From Mycobacterium sp. SMC-8 (lineage in GTDB: Bacteria > Actinomycetota > Actinomycetes > Mycobacteriales > Mycobacteriaceae): a DNA stretch of 64,000 nucleotides. A model generated the notes under the pieces. The model was not told the DNA's origin and ran no database searches. It worked only from the letters and a program-made list of their open reading frames with translations. The stretch spans positions 50,396-114,395 of the forward strand of contig NZ_CP079867.1 in NCBI RefSeq assembly GCF_025263565.1. The letters are read 5' to 3'. A program made the translations under genes and the position numbers. Below are positions 49,412 to 59,100 of this stretch, piece by piece. The first letter of the stretch is position 1. Every line of letters starts with the position of its first letter.

Positions 49412-49705
49412 ATGACCAGGCATCTGAGTCAGGATTCGCAGACCGATGAGCTGATGTCGCAGGTGGCGGCGACCGCCATGTCGTCTCGACGGTCGGTGGT
49501 CGTACGCGTGAACGCGATGGGGTTTGTGCGCTATGTGACGTTGAGCAATGAAGCTCGCCAGTGGGATTCGGTCACGCTGAACAAGCGGTGCCGGGCGGTA
49601 GCGGCGGTGGCTCATGATCGATGGTTGGCCAACCACGGGGTTTCTGATGGGACGTTACCGACGCTGGAAGCGGTTGCCGCTGCCGAGCGTGCATTGAACT
49701 TCTAA
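49412..49705 (+). CDS. YbaB/EspL-like (DUF2694-type) small protein
   Basis: The protein has 97 residues from the ATG at 49412, with GGAAGGGG just upstream; an earlier start at 49376 falls in promoter-like DNA. The beta-strand RSVVVRVNAMGFVRYVTLSN followed by helices (CRAVAAVAHDRWLANHG) matches the YbaB-like pattern also seen at 45239, so the locus carries two members of this fold. A chaperone-like role for the following secreted hydrolases is inferred. Confidence 0.5.
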   Translation: MTRHLSQDSQTDELMSQVAATAMSSRRSVVVRVNAMGFVRYVTLSNEARQWDSVTLNKRCRAVAAVAHDRWLANHGVSDGTLPTLEAVAAAERALNF

Positions 49706-49726
49706 TCGCGTAAGGAGCGATGCATT

Positions 49727-51196
49727 ATGTCGTGGGACGTGTTCGGTTTGGCGATTAACCAGGTCGTGGGGGATGCGTTGAAGGCGTTCGCGGGGTCGGG
49801 TGCTGTTCCGTTGAACACCGGTACTGGAGGCGTTCCGTTTCCGTTGGAGCCTGCGCCGGCTCCTCCTGGTCCGGTTCCGAGTCCGCCTCCAGCGCCGGAT
49901 GGTCCGCCTACGACGACCACAACGACACCCGGTCCGCCCGGTGCGCCGACCCCACCGTCGGCGACGCCGCCGCCACCGCCTCCTCCAGGCGCTCCTGAGG
50001 GGGGTGACGGTGGGCCCGCGGCTGAGGCTGCGAAGGAGAATGCTCGCAAGATCGGAATGATGCTGGAGGCTCTTCACGATTTGGACTCAGCTGGTATCAG
50101 CGCCGATGAGATCGCCGCGGCCGGGGAGGCCGGTCGTGCGGAGCTGGAGAAGATCAATACCGATGTGCAGGCGAAGATTACCGAGCTGAAAGCCAGCGGC
50201 GCTCTGTACACCCCGGAGGGGCAGCAGGCCTTGATGGACTACAGCAAGACGCGGTTGGAAGAAGCGCGTGGGGTCATCGAGAAGGCCGCAGCTGAGGCTG
50301 AGGACAAGGCCAAGGACACCGACAACAACACCAAGGCCTATGAAGGTGTGGGAGGTCAGGGTGGCGGCAGCGCTGACGGCGGGGCCGGTGGCGGAGAGGC
50401 TGGTGGCGGCGGCGCCGAGGACAAGTCGGCTGGTGAGCCTGTGGCGGCTGCTGGGCAGCCCGGTCTGGGTATGGGTGGGATGCCCGGCATGGGTATGGGT
50501 GGCATTCCTGGGCTCGGTGGTGGCATCCCCGGCTTCGGAGGCGGGGGTTCTCCGTTCGGTGGTGGTGGCGGGCTACCAGGTGCGGGGTTCGTTGATCCGT
50601 TGGCATCGTCGTTGGCGGGGCTCGCCGATCCAGAGCGGGCAGGCCTGGGTTTCAACGACGAGCCGGCCGATGAGCCGGACGATAAGGATTCCGAGGGTTC
50701 TGAGTTCAAGGACACCGGGAATACGGATGAGGGCGGTGCCGGCGAGGGCACTGACGGCAAGGACGATGCGGGCACGCAACCGGCGGGTGCCAACGGTGCG
50801 CCTGGTGGCGGCGAGCCTGGCGTTGTTCCGCCGGTCGTGGAGCCTCCGAAGTCCACGGAGATCACGTTGCCTAGTGGTGAGGTGACCGAGGCGCGGTCGC
50901 CTGTGGGTGCTGAGGCGGTGCGGGCGGCGTTGGCGGGTTCGTCGGTGTCTGAGTCGTATCAGAAGGCGGGAGTTACGTTGCCGCCTGCCGGAACTCCGGT
51001 GACTGAGCCGATTCCGCCGACGAAGTTGCAGGCCGGTGATGTCGGTATGTGGAAGGACCACCAGGTGATGGCCTTGGGTAACGGCAAGGTGCTGGTCTCA
51101 GGTCAGGAACAGCCGTTGGAGAGCGTCAGTTCAGGGCCAGACTTCCTGGGCTGGTTCGACCCCACCGCGACAGGTAAGACCTCGGCAGCGGTGTAG
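49727..51196 (+). CDS. DUF4226-like protein with Pro/Gly-rich linkers
   Basis: The protein has 489 residues with AAGGAG before the ATG. An N-terminal helical segment is followed by a Pro/Thr-rich linker. A DUF4226-like helical domain (KENARKIGMMLEALHDLDSA, YTPEGQQALMDYSKTRLEEA, residues about 100-190) comes next, then a Gly-Met-Pro repeat region. The C-terminal about 110 residues form a beta-type domain (EITLPSGEVTEARSPVGAEA, LQAGDVGMWKDHQVMALGNG, FLGWFDP) that resembles the C-terminal fold of NlpC/P60-like proteins but shows no catalytic Cys. It is the first of three related genes in a row. Confidence 0.6.
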   Translation: MSWDVFGLAINQVVGDALKAFAGSGAVPLNTGTGGVPFPLEPAPAPPGPVPSPPPAPDGPPTTTTTTPGPPGAPTPPSATPPPPPPPGAPEGGDGGPAAEAAKENARKIGMMLEALHDLDSAGISADEIAAAGEAGRAELEKINTDVQAKITELKASGALYTPEGQQALMDYSKTRLEEARGVIEKAAAEAEDKAKDTDNNTKAYEGVGGQGGGSADGGAGGGEAGGGGAEDKSAGEPVAAAGQPGLGMGGMPGMGMGGIPGLGGGIPGFGGGGSPFGGGGGLPGAGFVDPLASSLAGLADPERAGLGFNDEPADEPDDKDSEGSEFKDTGNTDEGGAGEGTDGKDDAGTQPAGANGAPGGGEPGVVPPVVEPPKSTEITLPSGEVTEARSPVGAEAVRAALAGSSVSESYQKAGVTLPPAGTPVTEPIPPTKLQAGDVGMWKDHQVMALGNGKVLVSGQEQPLESVSSGPDFLGWFDPTATGKTSAAV

Positions 51197-51199
51197 AGC

Positions 51200-52375
51200 A
51201 TGTCTGTGGAGACGTTTGTGCGGTCGGCTGGGGGGGTGATGGGTGGTGTGCGCGACGGATTCGGCACCTCGGGCGGCTCGGCGCTGCTGCCGTTGCCGGC
51301 CACCCCGCCACCGGCACCGCCGGCCCAAGCTCCCGGCAGCGGGGGTGCTGCTGAGGGTCAGGAGAACAGTGGGTGGCAGATCAGCAATAGGGTTGCCGCC
51401 CTTGCCGATCAGGACAACACCGCACACTCCGACTTACAGTCCACCCTGGGGTGCTCCGACGAGCACCAGGGGGAGATGACCGCGATCATCGATCAGGCTG
51501 TTGCTGACGTGCAGTCGATGGGGCTGGCCACCAACACTCCAGAAGGTAAGCGGGCGTTGATCACCGCCATCATGCAGCGGCTGGAAGAGACCCGCGGGAC
51601 TGCCGATGCGGGGACCGCTGATGCGGGTACTCATGCGGCCTCGTCGGCGGCGAATGTCGCGGGGTACAACGATATTGGCGGTGTGCCGCGCGGCCCGTCA
51701 CCGTTGGCCGGGTTCGGCGGCGCCATGCCCGGGATGGGTGGCGGGATGCCCGGCGGCATGCCAGGTATGGGTGGCGGGATGCCGGGTATGGGCGGTCTTT
51801 CTGCGCTGGGGCAGCCGTTGAGCGCCTTGAGCGGACTGGCCTCCCCGGCCGGACAGACCATCACCAAAGCGGCTGCATCGGACCGCGGGTCGGGGAGTGG
51901 GTCTGGGCGAAATGTGTCGTCAGCCGGGCGTATTTCTGTCAAGGATGTTCGGTTTGACCGCGAGAAGTTCCCGGTCGGCCGGGAGGCCTACAAACGTTAT
52001 GTGGCCGAGGCGCTCGACGTCATGGGCATCACTGACCCCCAGGCGCGAGAGAACTGGAGTCGGGGCCTCATGACCGCGGCTGCGCGTGAATCAAGCTTCA
52101 ATCCGCTGGCCATCAATCTCACAGATTCCAACGCGCACGGTGCCGCCGCGGCTGACGGCTATTTTGGAAACTCGTCGCGGGGCGGCTTGCAGACGATTCC
52201 GACCACGTTCGCCGAAAACCACCAGCCCGGCACCTCGACCAACATTTACGACCCGGTGGCCAACATCAGCGCCGCCATGAACTACGTGATGGGTCGATAC
52301 AACGTCTCCCGTGACGGCAGCGACCTGACAAAGGTAGCTCAGTTCAATCCGGGTTCTGCTGGAGGTGGTTACTGA
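51200..52375 (+). CDS. DUF4226-like N-terminus fused to transglycosylase SLT-like domain
   Basis: The protein has 391 residues. Residues 1-225 are nearly identical to those of the next gene: a helical DUF4226-like part with TPEGKRALITAIMQRLEETR, then a GMP-repeat linker. The C-terminal domain (about 250-391) has LMTAAARESSFNPLAINLTD, with the ESSFNP Glu expected for soluble lytic transglycosylase/lysozyme folds, and YFGNSSRGGLQTIPTTFAEN and NYVMGRYNVSRDG. It would cleave the glycan strand of peptidoglycan. No Sec signal is present, so export through the ESX system is the likely route. Its TGA overlaps the next ATG. Confidence 0.75.
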   Translation: MSVETFVRSAGGVMGGVRDGFGTSGGSALLPLPATPPPAPPAQAPGSGGAAEGQENSGWQISNRVAALADQDNTAHSDLQSTLGCSDEHQGEMTAIIDQAVADVQSMGLATNTPEGKRALITAIMQRLEETRGTADAGTADAGTHAASSAANVAGYNDIGGVPRGPSPLAGFGGAMPGMGGGMPGGMPGMGGGMPGMGGLSALGQPLSALSGLASPAGQTITKAAASDRGSGSGSGRNVSSAGRISVKDVRFDREKFPVGREAYKRYVAEALDVMGITDPQARENWSRGLMTAAARESSFNPLAINLTDSNAHGAAAADGYFGNSSRGGLQTIPTTFAENHQPGTSTNIYDPVANISAAMNYVMGRYNVSRDGSDLTKVAQFNPGSAGGGY

Positions 52376-53045
52376 TGTCTGTGGAGACGTTTGTGCGGTC
52401 GGCTGGGGGGGTGATGGGTGGTGTGCGCGACGGATTCGGCACCTCGGGCGGCTCGGCGCTGCTGCCGTTGCCGGCCACCCCGCCACCGGCACCGCCGGCC
52501 CAAGCTCCCGGCAGCGGGGGTGCTGCTGAGGGTCAGGAGAACAGTGGGTGGCAGATCAGCAATAAGGTTGCCGCCCTTGCCGATCAGGACAACACGGCGC
52601 ACTCCGAGCTGGAATCGGCAGCGGGATCGTCAGGGCTGCATCAGGGGGAGATGACCGCGATCATCGATCAGGCTGTTGCTGACGTGCAGTCGATGGGGCT
52701 GGCCACCAACACTCCAGAAGGTAAGCGGGCGTTGATCACCGCCATCATGCAGCGGCTGGAAGAGACCCGCGGGACTGCCGATGCGGGGACCGCTGATGCG
52801 GGTACTCATGCGGCCTCGTCGGCGGCGAATGTCGCGGGGTACAACGATATTGGCGGTGCGCCGCGCGGCCCGTCACCGTTGGCCGGGTTCGGCGGCGCCA
52901 TGCCCGGGATGGGTGGCGGGATGCCCGGCGGCATGCCAGGTATGGGTGGCGGGATGCCGGGTATGGGCGGTCTTTCTGCGCTGGGGCAGCCGTTGAGCGC
53001 CTTGAGCGGACTGGCCTCCCCGGCCGGACAGACCATCACCAAAGC
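51200..53045. repeat. Tandem near-identical gene halves (offset 1,175 bp)
   Basis: 51200-51869 and 52375-53044 align without gaps. Only one mismatch was noticed on each side of a short divergent block (51418-51468 against 52593-52643). The blocks encode the shared N-terminal half of the two hydrolases, after which the sequences become unrelated. Confidence 0.9.
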
Positions 53046-53463
53046 AGCGTCGACCAAGCCTAGTGGCGGTGCCGATCGCGGGCTGGATACGAGCGGTCCC
53101 GGCCGTGCCAATGAGCGTGGGCTGCAGAAGTACACCAAGCTGATGAACCGGGCTATCAGTGCTGCGTTCCCTGAGATCAAGGAAATTGGTGGGGTTCGCT
53201 CGGATTCGCTGCACTGGCATCCCGACGGGTTGGCCCTGGACATCATGATCCCTAACTGGGATACCCCCGAAGGGCGCCAGCTCGGCAATGAGGTCGTCAA
53301 CTTCCTGGTCCGTAATCGCACCGAGCTGGGGTTGGACCACATGATCTGGCGACAGCAGATGATTCAGCCTGATGGAAGCGCATCGATGATGGGTGATCGC
53401 GGTGGCTCCACGCAGAACCACATGGATCACGTACACGCGGTCTCGATCGGCGGGGGAAGGTAG
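52375..53463 (+). CDS. DUF4226-like N-terminus fused to peptidase M15-like domain
   Basis: The protein has 362 residues. The N-terminal about 225 residues duplicate the preceding gene. The C-terminal about 125 residues have VRSDSLHWHPDGLALDIMIP and HMIWRQQMIQPDG, ending NHMDHVHAVSIGGG. The H-x6-D and later HxH form the zinc-binding pattern of D-Ala-D-Ala carboxypeptidase/endopeptidase (VanY/M15-like) wall enzymes. It should cut the peptide part of peptidoglycan, complementing the glycan-cutting neighbour. No Sec signal. It ends 2 bp before eccB. Confidence 0.75.
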   Translation: MSVETFVRSAGGVMGGVRDGFGTSGGSALLPLPATPPPAPPAQAPGSGGAAEGQENSGWQISNKVAALADQDNTAHSELESAAGSSGLHQGEMTAIIDQAVADVQSMGLATNTPEGKRALITAIMQRLEETRGTADAGTADAGTHAASSAANVAGYNDIGGAPRGPSPLAGFGGAMPGMGGGMPGGMPGMGGGMPGMGGLSALGQPLSALSGLASPAGQTITKAASTKPSGGADRGLDTSGPGRANERGLQKYTKLMNRAISAAFPEIKEIGGVRSDSLHWHPDGLALDIMIPNWDTPEGRQLGNEVVNFLVRNRTELGLDHMIWRQQMIQPDGSASMMGDRGGSTQNHMDHVHAVSIGGGR

Positions 53464-53465
53464 AA

Positions 53466-55004
53466 GTGGCGGGATCGAACGAATCTGAGAAGCAGCGGCC
53501 GCCGCGGCGGCGTGGCACCGGGCTGACGTATGCCTCGTTGGAGCAGGTCGCCGCGTGGCGGTTTCTGTGGCATCGGATGGCGGTCGCGGTGGCTCGACAT
53601 TCGGTGCGCCTGGTGCACGATCCGTCGAAGAACTACGGGGCGTCGACCCTGGTAGGTGTGGTGATTGCTGCGCTGGCGCTCGGGGTGTGTTTTGTGTTGG
53701 CGTGGCTGCGGCCCGCCGGCCAGATCGGGGAGTCCAAGCTGGTGGCCGATCGCGCCAGTGGGGCACTGTATGTCGATATCGGCGGAACGATGCACCCAGT
53801 CCTGAACTTGGCGTCGGCCCGTCTGATCCTGGGCCAGGATGCGTCTCCCAAGCTAGTACCGATGGCTCAGATCGAGGACCGTCCGATGGGTCCGATGGTC
53901 GGGATCATCGGCGCCCCTAATGACTTGGCTCCGCGCACCCCGCAGACCACCGGGTGGGGTTTGTGCGACAGGCTCGGCTCCGGTGGACCGCAGAGTAAGC
54001 CCTCGGTCACGGTGCTCGCCGGCGACTTGGAGTTGGGTGATTGGTCGCACGAGATGCATTCACCGCAGGCGGTGCTGATGAACTATGGCGGCTCGGTGTA
54101 TCTGGTGACCGATGGCCACCGATCGTCGATCGACCTCGCAGATCGTCCGGTCATGTTGGCACTGGGTATTCAGGCCGGTGGTGTGCGGCCCGCGCCGATG
54201 TCGAAGGCCCTGTTTGAGGCTTTGATTCCTACTGCGCCTTTGCGGGTTCCGGCGGTGCCCAATCCTGGCGGGCCTGTCGGGTACGCCACGACGCAGCTGC
54301 CAGTCGTGTCGGGGTCGGTGGTGCGCTCGGTATCCGCTGATGGGCAGCAGCAGTTCTTTGTGGCCTTGCCTGCCGGCATGCAGTTGATTCCCGAAACGGT
54401 GGCGTTGATGTTGAGCAACGCCGACCCATCTGGTCAGGGCCGGGTGCTTGAAGCGGCACCGCACATAGTTGCTGACGCGCCGCAGGCGGTGGGCTTCGAT
54501 GTCTCGAAGTATCCCCGGGGTCCCCTGACATTGTTGGACAAGGCGGTGGAGCCCGTCACGTGCGTGGTGTGGAGCAAGGACGCCAATGAGGCGCAGGCCA
54601 GCGTAAGGACGGTCTCGGGGCGTCGGCTACCTATCCCGGTCAGTGAGGAGCCCAAGGTGATGCGGATGGTCTCTGGACAGGCCAACGATGCTGCCGATGC
54701 GGTCTATCTGGGCTCCGGTAGCGCGAATTTTGTTCAGGTCACGGGTGTGGAGCCAGACTCGCCGCGTCGTGAGTCGTTGTGGTGGATAGGCGATACCGGG
54801 GTTCGGTTCGGGATTGATGTCGCGGGGCAGGGCAATTCCACACAGCAGGCCTTGGGGTTGAAGGACACGACGCCGACGCGGGCTCCGTGGACGGTGATCC
54901 GATGGCTGCCGGCGGGCCCACTGTTGTCGGAGCAGGCGGCGCGTGTGGAGCGGGACACGGTGATCAACATTCCGGGCCAGCGGTTGCAGAGCGAGGGGAA
55001 CTGA
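53466..55004 (+). CDS. eccB: ESX core membrane protein EccB
   Basis: The protein has 512 residues from a GTG 2 bp after the previous stop. A cytosolic N-terminus (LTYASLEQVAAWRFLWHRMA, conserved in EccB) is followed by one membrane helix (about residues 60-82) and a large periplasmic part (LYVDIGGTMHPVLNLASARL, GFDVSKYPRGPLTLL, WVIRWLPAGPLLS-type end). Two Cys in the periplasmic domain (GLCDRL, VTCVVW) match the EccB disulfide. It is a structural component of the ESX inner-membrane channel and fits the usual order before eccC. Confidence 0.95.
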   Translation: MAGSNESEKQRPPRRRGTGLTYASLEQVAAWRFLWHRMAVAVARHSVRLVHDPSKNYGASTLVGVVIAALALGVCFVLAWLRPAGQIGESKLVADRASGALYVDIGGTMHPVLNLASARLILGQDASPKLVPMAQIEDRPMGPMVGIIGAPNDLAPRTPQTTGWGLCDRLGSGGPQSKPSVTVLAGDLELGDWSHEMHSPQAVLMNYGGSVYLVTDGHRSSIDLADRPVMLALGIQAGGVRPAPMSKALFEALIPTAPLRVPAVPNPGGPVGYATTQLPVVSGSVVRSVSADGQQQFFVALPAGMQLIPETVALMLSNADPSGQGRVLEAAPHIVADAPQAVGFDVSKYPRGPLTLLDKAVEPVTCVVWSKDANEAQASVRTVSGRRLPIPVSEEPKVMRMVSGQANDAADAVYLGSGSANFVQVTGVEPDSPRRESLWWIGDTGVRFGIDVAGQGNSTQQALGLKDTTPTRAPWTVIRWLPAGPLLSEQAARVERDTVINIPGQRLQSEGN

Positions 55005-55009
55005 CCGTA

Positions 55010-56197
55010 ATGACCAAGCAGGGATTCGATAAGGAGAAGGTGCGCTCGCCGGAGCTTGGTGAGCGCAGCCTGACATTGCCCGAGCTGGCTGAATTGGTGC
55101 GTCCGCCGCAGTCTCGGCCGCCCATGTGGGTGTGGATCTTGGTGTTCGTCATCGCCGTGGTGACGTTGTTGGTCATCATGATCCGTAGCGGAGCGCGCAC
55201 GATGGGTATGGGCGGCCTGTTCATTCTGCCGATCATGCTGATGTCGGTGTTCATGATGATGCGCAACCGCGGGGGCGGGCAGAATGAGAAAGCACGGCCG
55301 GCGGCATTGGCGGCCAGCCGGGTAGATTATGCGCGCACTCTCGATGAGTTGCGTGAAGATGTCCATGAGGGCGCCCGGGCGCAGGCCCGCGAGATCGCCT
55401 ACCACCATCCCAACCCCTCTGAGGGTGCGCTGTTAACTCTGGTCGGCACAGCCCGAATGTGGGAGCGCTCCCCGAATGACCGGAACTTCGGGCACGTGCG
55501 TATCGGCGTCGGCGTAACACGGCTGAGGACGAAAATACTTCCTCCCCAGAAGGTTCCGCCGCCAGAGTTTCGGGAGACGGCCACGGCAATTGCCGCCCGC
55601 GATTTCTTGTTGACACAGAATGTGGTCCACGACGTCGCTCGGCCGCTGCATTTGTTTGACCAGATGGGGTGGTCGTTCTTTACCGCCGAGGATGATCAGC
55701 GCCCGATCGTTCAGGGATTGCTTCGCGCGATGGTCTGCCAGCTGTGCGCGTTCCATGGTCCGGATGTGGTGCGGTTGGCGATCATCAGCGATGACGAGGC
55801 GGCGTGGCAGGGCGCTAAATGGCTTCCCCACGTGGGTGATCCGGTTCTCGTTGATGCCTCCGGGCCGGTGCGGATGATCTATTCCGATGTGGGGGAGTTT
55901 ATGGATCGGCATGGAACTGCGCTGCAATCAAAGGGTCCGTGGTCAGCCCGCATGGAGGGGATGCCACCTCCCGACGATCACATGGTGGTAGTGGTGGACT
56001 TGCCGGGGGCGAACTGCGCTCCACTGCTCGGGGTGCTCAAGAGCGGTGACCTCGGTGAGCCGGTAGACGCGATGGGGTTCGCCGGTTTGTGTGTGTTGGA
56101 GGCCACCGGAGATACGTTCTCAGCATTGGCGACATCGGCAACAGCATTCGTCCTTGATGACCAGGCCAGCTTGCTGCGCGCCGAGGAGGTGCTGTGA
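55010..56197 (+). CDS. eccCa: ESX ATPase subunit EccCa
   Basis: The protein has 395 residues from the ATG at 55010; a longer frame to 54887 lies inside eccB and is rejected. Two membrane helices lie at about residues 38-85 (WVWILVFVIAVVTLLVIM; LFILPIMLMSVFMM). A cytosolic domain follows (GHVRIGVGVTRLRTKI, FHGPDVVRLAIISDDEAAWQ) corresponding to the DUF/ATPase-less N-terminal part of EccC. EccC is split into two genes here as in ESX-1, whereas most ESX systems have a fused protein. It overlaps eccCb by 1 bp. Confidence 0.95.
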   Translation: MTKQGFDKEKVRSPELGERSLTLPELAELVRPPQSRPPMWVWILVFVIAVVTLLVIMIRSGARTMGMGGLFILPIMLMSVFMMMRNRGGGQNEKARPAALAASRVDYARTLDELREDVHEGARAQAREIAYHHPNPSEGALLTLVGTARMWERSPNDRNFGHVRIGVGVTRLRTKILPPQKVPPPEFRETATAIAARDFLLTQNVVHDVARPLHLFDQMGWSFFTAEDDQRPIVQGLLRAMVCQLCAFHGPDVVRLAIISDDEAAWQGAKWLPHVGDPVLVDASGPVRMIYSDVGEFMDRHGTALQSKGPWSARMEGMPPPDDHMVVVVDLPGANCAPLLGVLKSGDLGEPVDAMGFAGLCVLEATGDTFSALATSATAFVLDDQASLLRAEEVL

Positions 56198-59100
56198 TGA
56201 CCGAGGTGTCTAGCCGGTACGCCAAGGGTCTCAAATTCGCCGCAAAGCCGGACGTGATGTCGCAGGTGGAGTTCGAGGTTTTTGCTCGGGCGATATCGCG
56301 GTTTGAGCGTGAAGATGCTGCGACACGTCTGCTGGCTGAGCGGGCCGCTGATGCTCGGGCAGGCCAGGATTTCTTGGACTTCTTCGAAATCGCGGATGCC
56401 CGACAGTGGGATCCGCACACGTTGTGGTCGAAGATGACTGTGCAGAACAGGTTGCGGGCGGCGTTGGGCAAGAACCCGACCTCCGGCAAGCCGGTGTGGT
56501 TGGACTTGAAAGAGTCCGATGAAAGCGGCATGGGTCCGCACGGCATGTTGACCGGTCAGATCGGCTCGGGGAAATCCGAGACGTTGGTGGCGTTCATTTT
56601 GGCGTTGGCCATGACGCACAATCCCGAAGTGCTGCAGCTGATTTTGGGCGACTTCAAGGGTGAGACGGCGATGATGGCGCTGGCTGACTTGCCTCAGGTT
56701 CAGGGTGTCATTTCCAATCTCGAAGAATCCTCGTCCCGACTGGATCGCCTGGAGGACATGCTCAACGGTGAGGTGGTGCGTCGCGAGACGATCTTGAAGG
56801 CCGCCGGGTATAAGGATGTCCGCAACTATGAACGGGCGCGGGCGACGACGCGTCCGGAACTGGAGCCGCTGGGCGCTCTGTTGATCGTGCTGGACGAGTT
56901 CTCCGAGCTGCTGAAAATCCGGCCCGCGCTGACCGGAACGTTTGACACGGTGGCGCGTAAAGGTCGCGGGCTCTGGATGCATATTCTGAACGCATCCCAG
57001 CGAGTCGAGTCCGGTCGCATGGCCGGAATGATCAGCCAGCAGACCTACTCGATCGGATTGAAGCTCAAGGACGCCGGGCAGTCGCGTCAGGCGATCGGTT
57101 CGCCGAAAGCGTATACCGACCTGATCGGGGCGCCGGTGGGTACCGGTTTCTTGGTCCACGAGGACGAACATCAGTTGTTCCGGTCGTTTTACGTGTCAGC
57201 GCCCTTCATTGCGCCAGTGGTGGGCAAGGCGCAGCGTCGACGCCAAGAGGGCCAGTTCATCGACGCGCACCGCTTCGATGCCGGCGTGCACTCCTTGCCG
57301 ATCGACATCGAGCTAGTCGATGACGAGGATGATCGCGCAGCTCAAGAGCAGGCCGAGGCGCAGGCCTTGGCCGAGACAGACGTCGATTCCCCGACGGTGG
57401 TCTCGACTCTGGTCGGGCGATTGGCCGAAGCAGGCCGTACCTGCCGTCCGATGCACCGGATGTATCTTCCTCCGCTGGAAGACATTCCAGCGATCCCGTT
57501 GGACGAGATGGCTCAGGAGTTCTGGGGCCGGGACTGGCTGGATGTCACCGCGGACGCCGGTTTACGGGTGCCCTACGGCCGGGCCGATGACCCGTTTGCT
57601 CACAGCCAGGCCTTGGTTGTGGCGGACCTGTCCAGGGCTCAGGGCAACGTGATGGCGGTCGGAGCACCGCAGAGCGGGAAGTCGACCGCGGTGCAGACGA
57701 TCGTTGCATCCCTGGCGATTTCGCACAGTCCGCAACGGGTGCAGTTCTACGGTGTCGATTTCGGTGGCGGCAGACTCGACGCGTTAACAGGGTTGCCGCA
57801 CGTAGCTGGGATCGCAGGCCAGGGCAACGCGGAGAAGGTCGCCCGGGTGGTCAGTGAGGTCGAGCGGATTCTCAGGGACCGGGTGCGCAGCTGGGAAATC
57901 GCGGGGTGCGATCTGGAAGAATTCCGTGCGCGGAAGTTCGCCGGCAAGCCCGGCGAAGTCCCCGACGACGGTCATGGCGATGTGTTCCTGCTCGTGGACA
58001 ATCTCCCCGGGCTCAAACAGCAGGACATAGATCTGCACGGCCGGATCGTCGCACTCGGGTCAGGCTCGGCACTGAACTACGGCATTCATTTACTCGTGAC
58101 CAACGACCAGTGGGCGACAGCGAATCTGACCCTCAAGGACAAGTGCGGCACACGCGTCGAGATGCGAGTACAGGAACCCACTCAGAGCGAGGCCGGTGAT
58201 CGTCAGATGGCCGCGGCGGTGCCCGATCAGCCAGGCCGGGGACTGATCAAGGACGCCGGCAAGACGTTGCACTTCCTGGCAGGGGTGCCAGTGTCGTCAA
58301 CGGTCCTCTCCCCGGTCGGTTCTGATTACGGCCAAGATGCGGTCCAACAGACGTGCGCGCTCATCGCGCAGCGCTGGAGTGCTCTCGGCGTAGCCCCTGC
58401 CCCGACGTTGCCGACGTTGCCCTCTGAGGTGAGTTACGTCGAACTCGATGATGTGCCGCGCGGGACGTTGAAACTCGGGATCGGTGAGCACGCGCTGGCT
58501 ACGGTGGGTGTCAACCTGGCTGAATGCCCACATTTCTACGCCGTGGGCAGCGCGAAATCGGGTCGTACTACGGTGCTCAAGACCCTCATCACGTCAATCC
58601 AGCACAGTTTCACTCCTGAGGCCGCGAAGATCATCGCCTTCGACGTCGGCCTGGAGCTCGGGGCGTTCATCGACCCGGCCTACTTGACGTTCTACAGCTC
58701 CGATGCTCAGGAAATCGGCGAAGCAGCCAAGAAGCTCGCAGCCAAGTTCGCCGAGCGAACCCCGCCGGCGGATGCCAGCCCCGAACAGAAGGCGCGCTGG
58801 CGCTTTAATGGCCCGCGCTACTTCATCGTGATTGACGACTTCACGCTGCTCAACGTTCCGGGGTACAGCTCGATGTCGCTGGTGGCTCCCTTGGAGCAGG
58901 CTGTTTCGCGGGGGAGACAGATTGGGCTTCACCTTCTGGTCGCCTCATCGGTGAAGAATTGGATGTCCACCACGGGTGGCAACAAGATCATCTCCGGGAT
59001 GAGCGCCGCCGGGGCGGGTGTGCTGATCCTTGATGGTGCCCGAGACGATGGGCCGATTGTTGCCGGTATCCGCGCCGCCCCGAGGGCGCCCGGGCGCGGC

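Noticed and set aside
54887..55009. Extended start of eccCa inside eccB
   Set aside because: Out-of-frame reading of eccB; the ATG at 55010 fits the known EccCa N-terminus.
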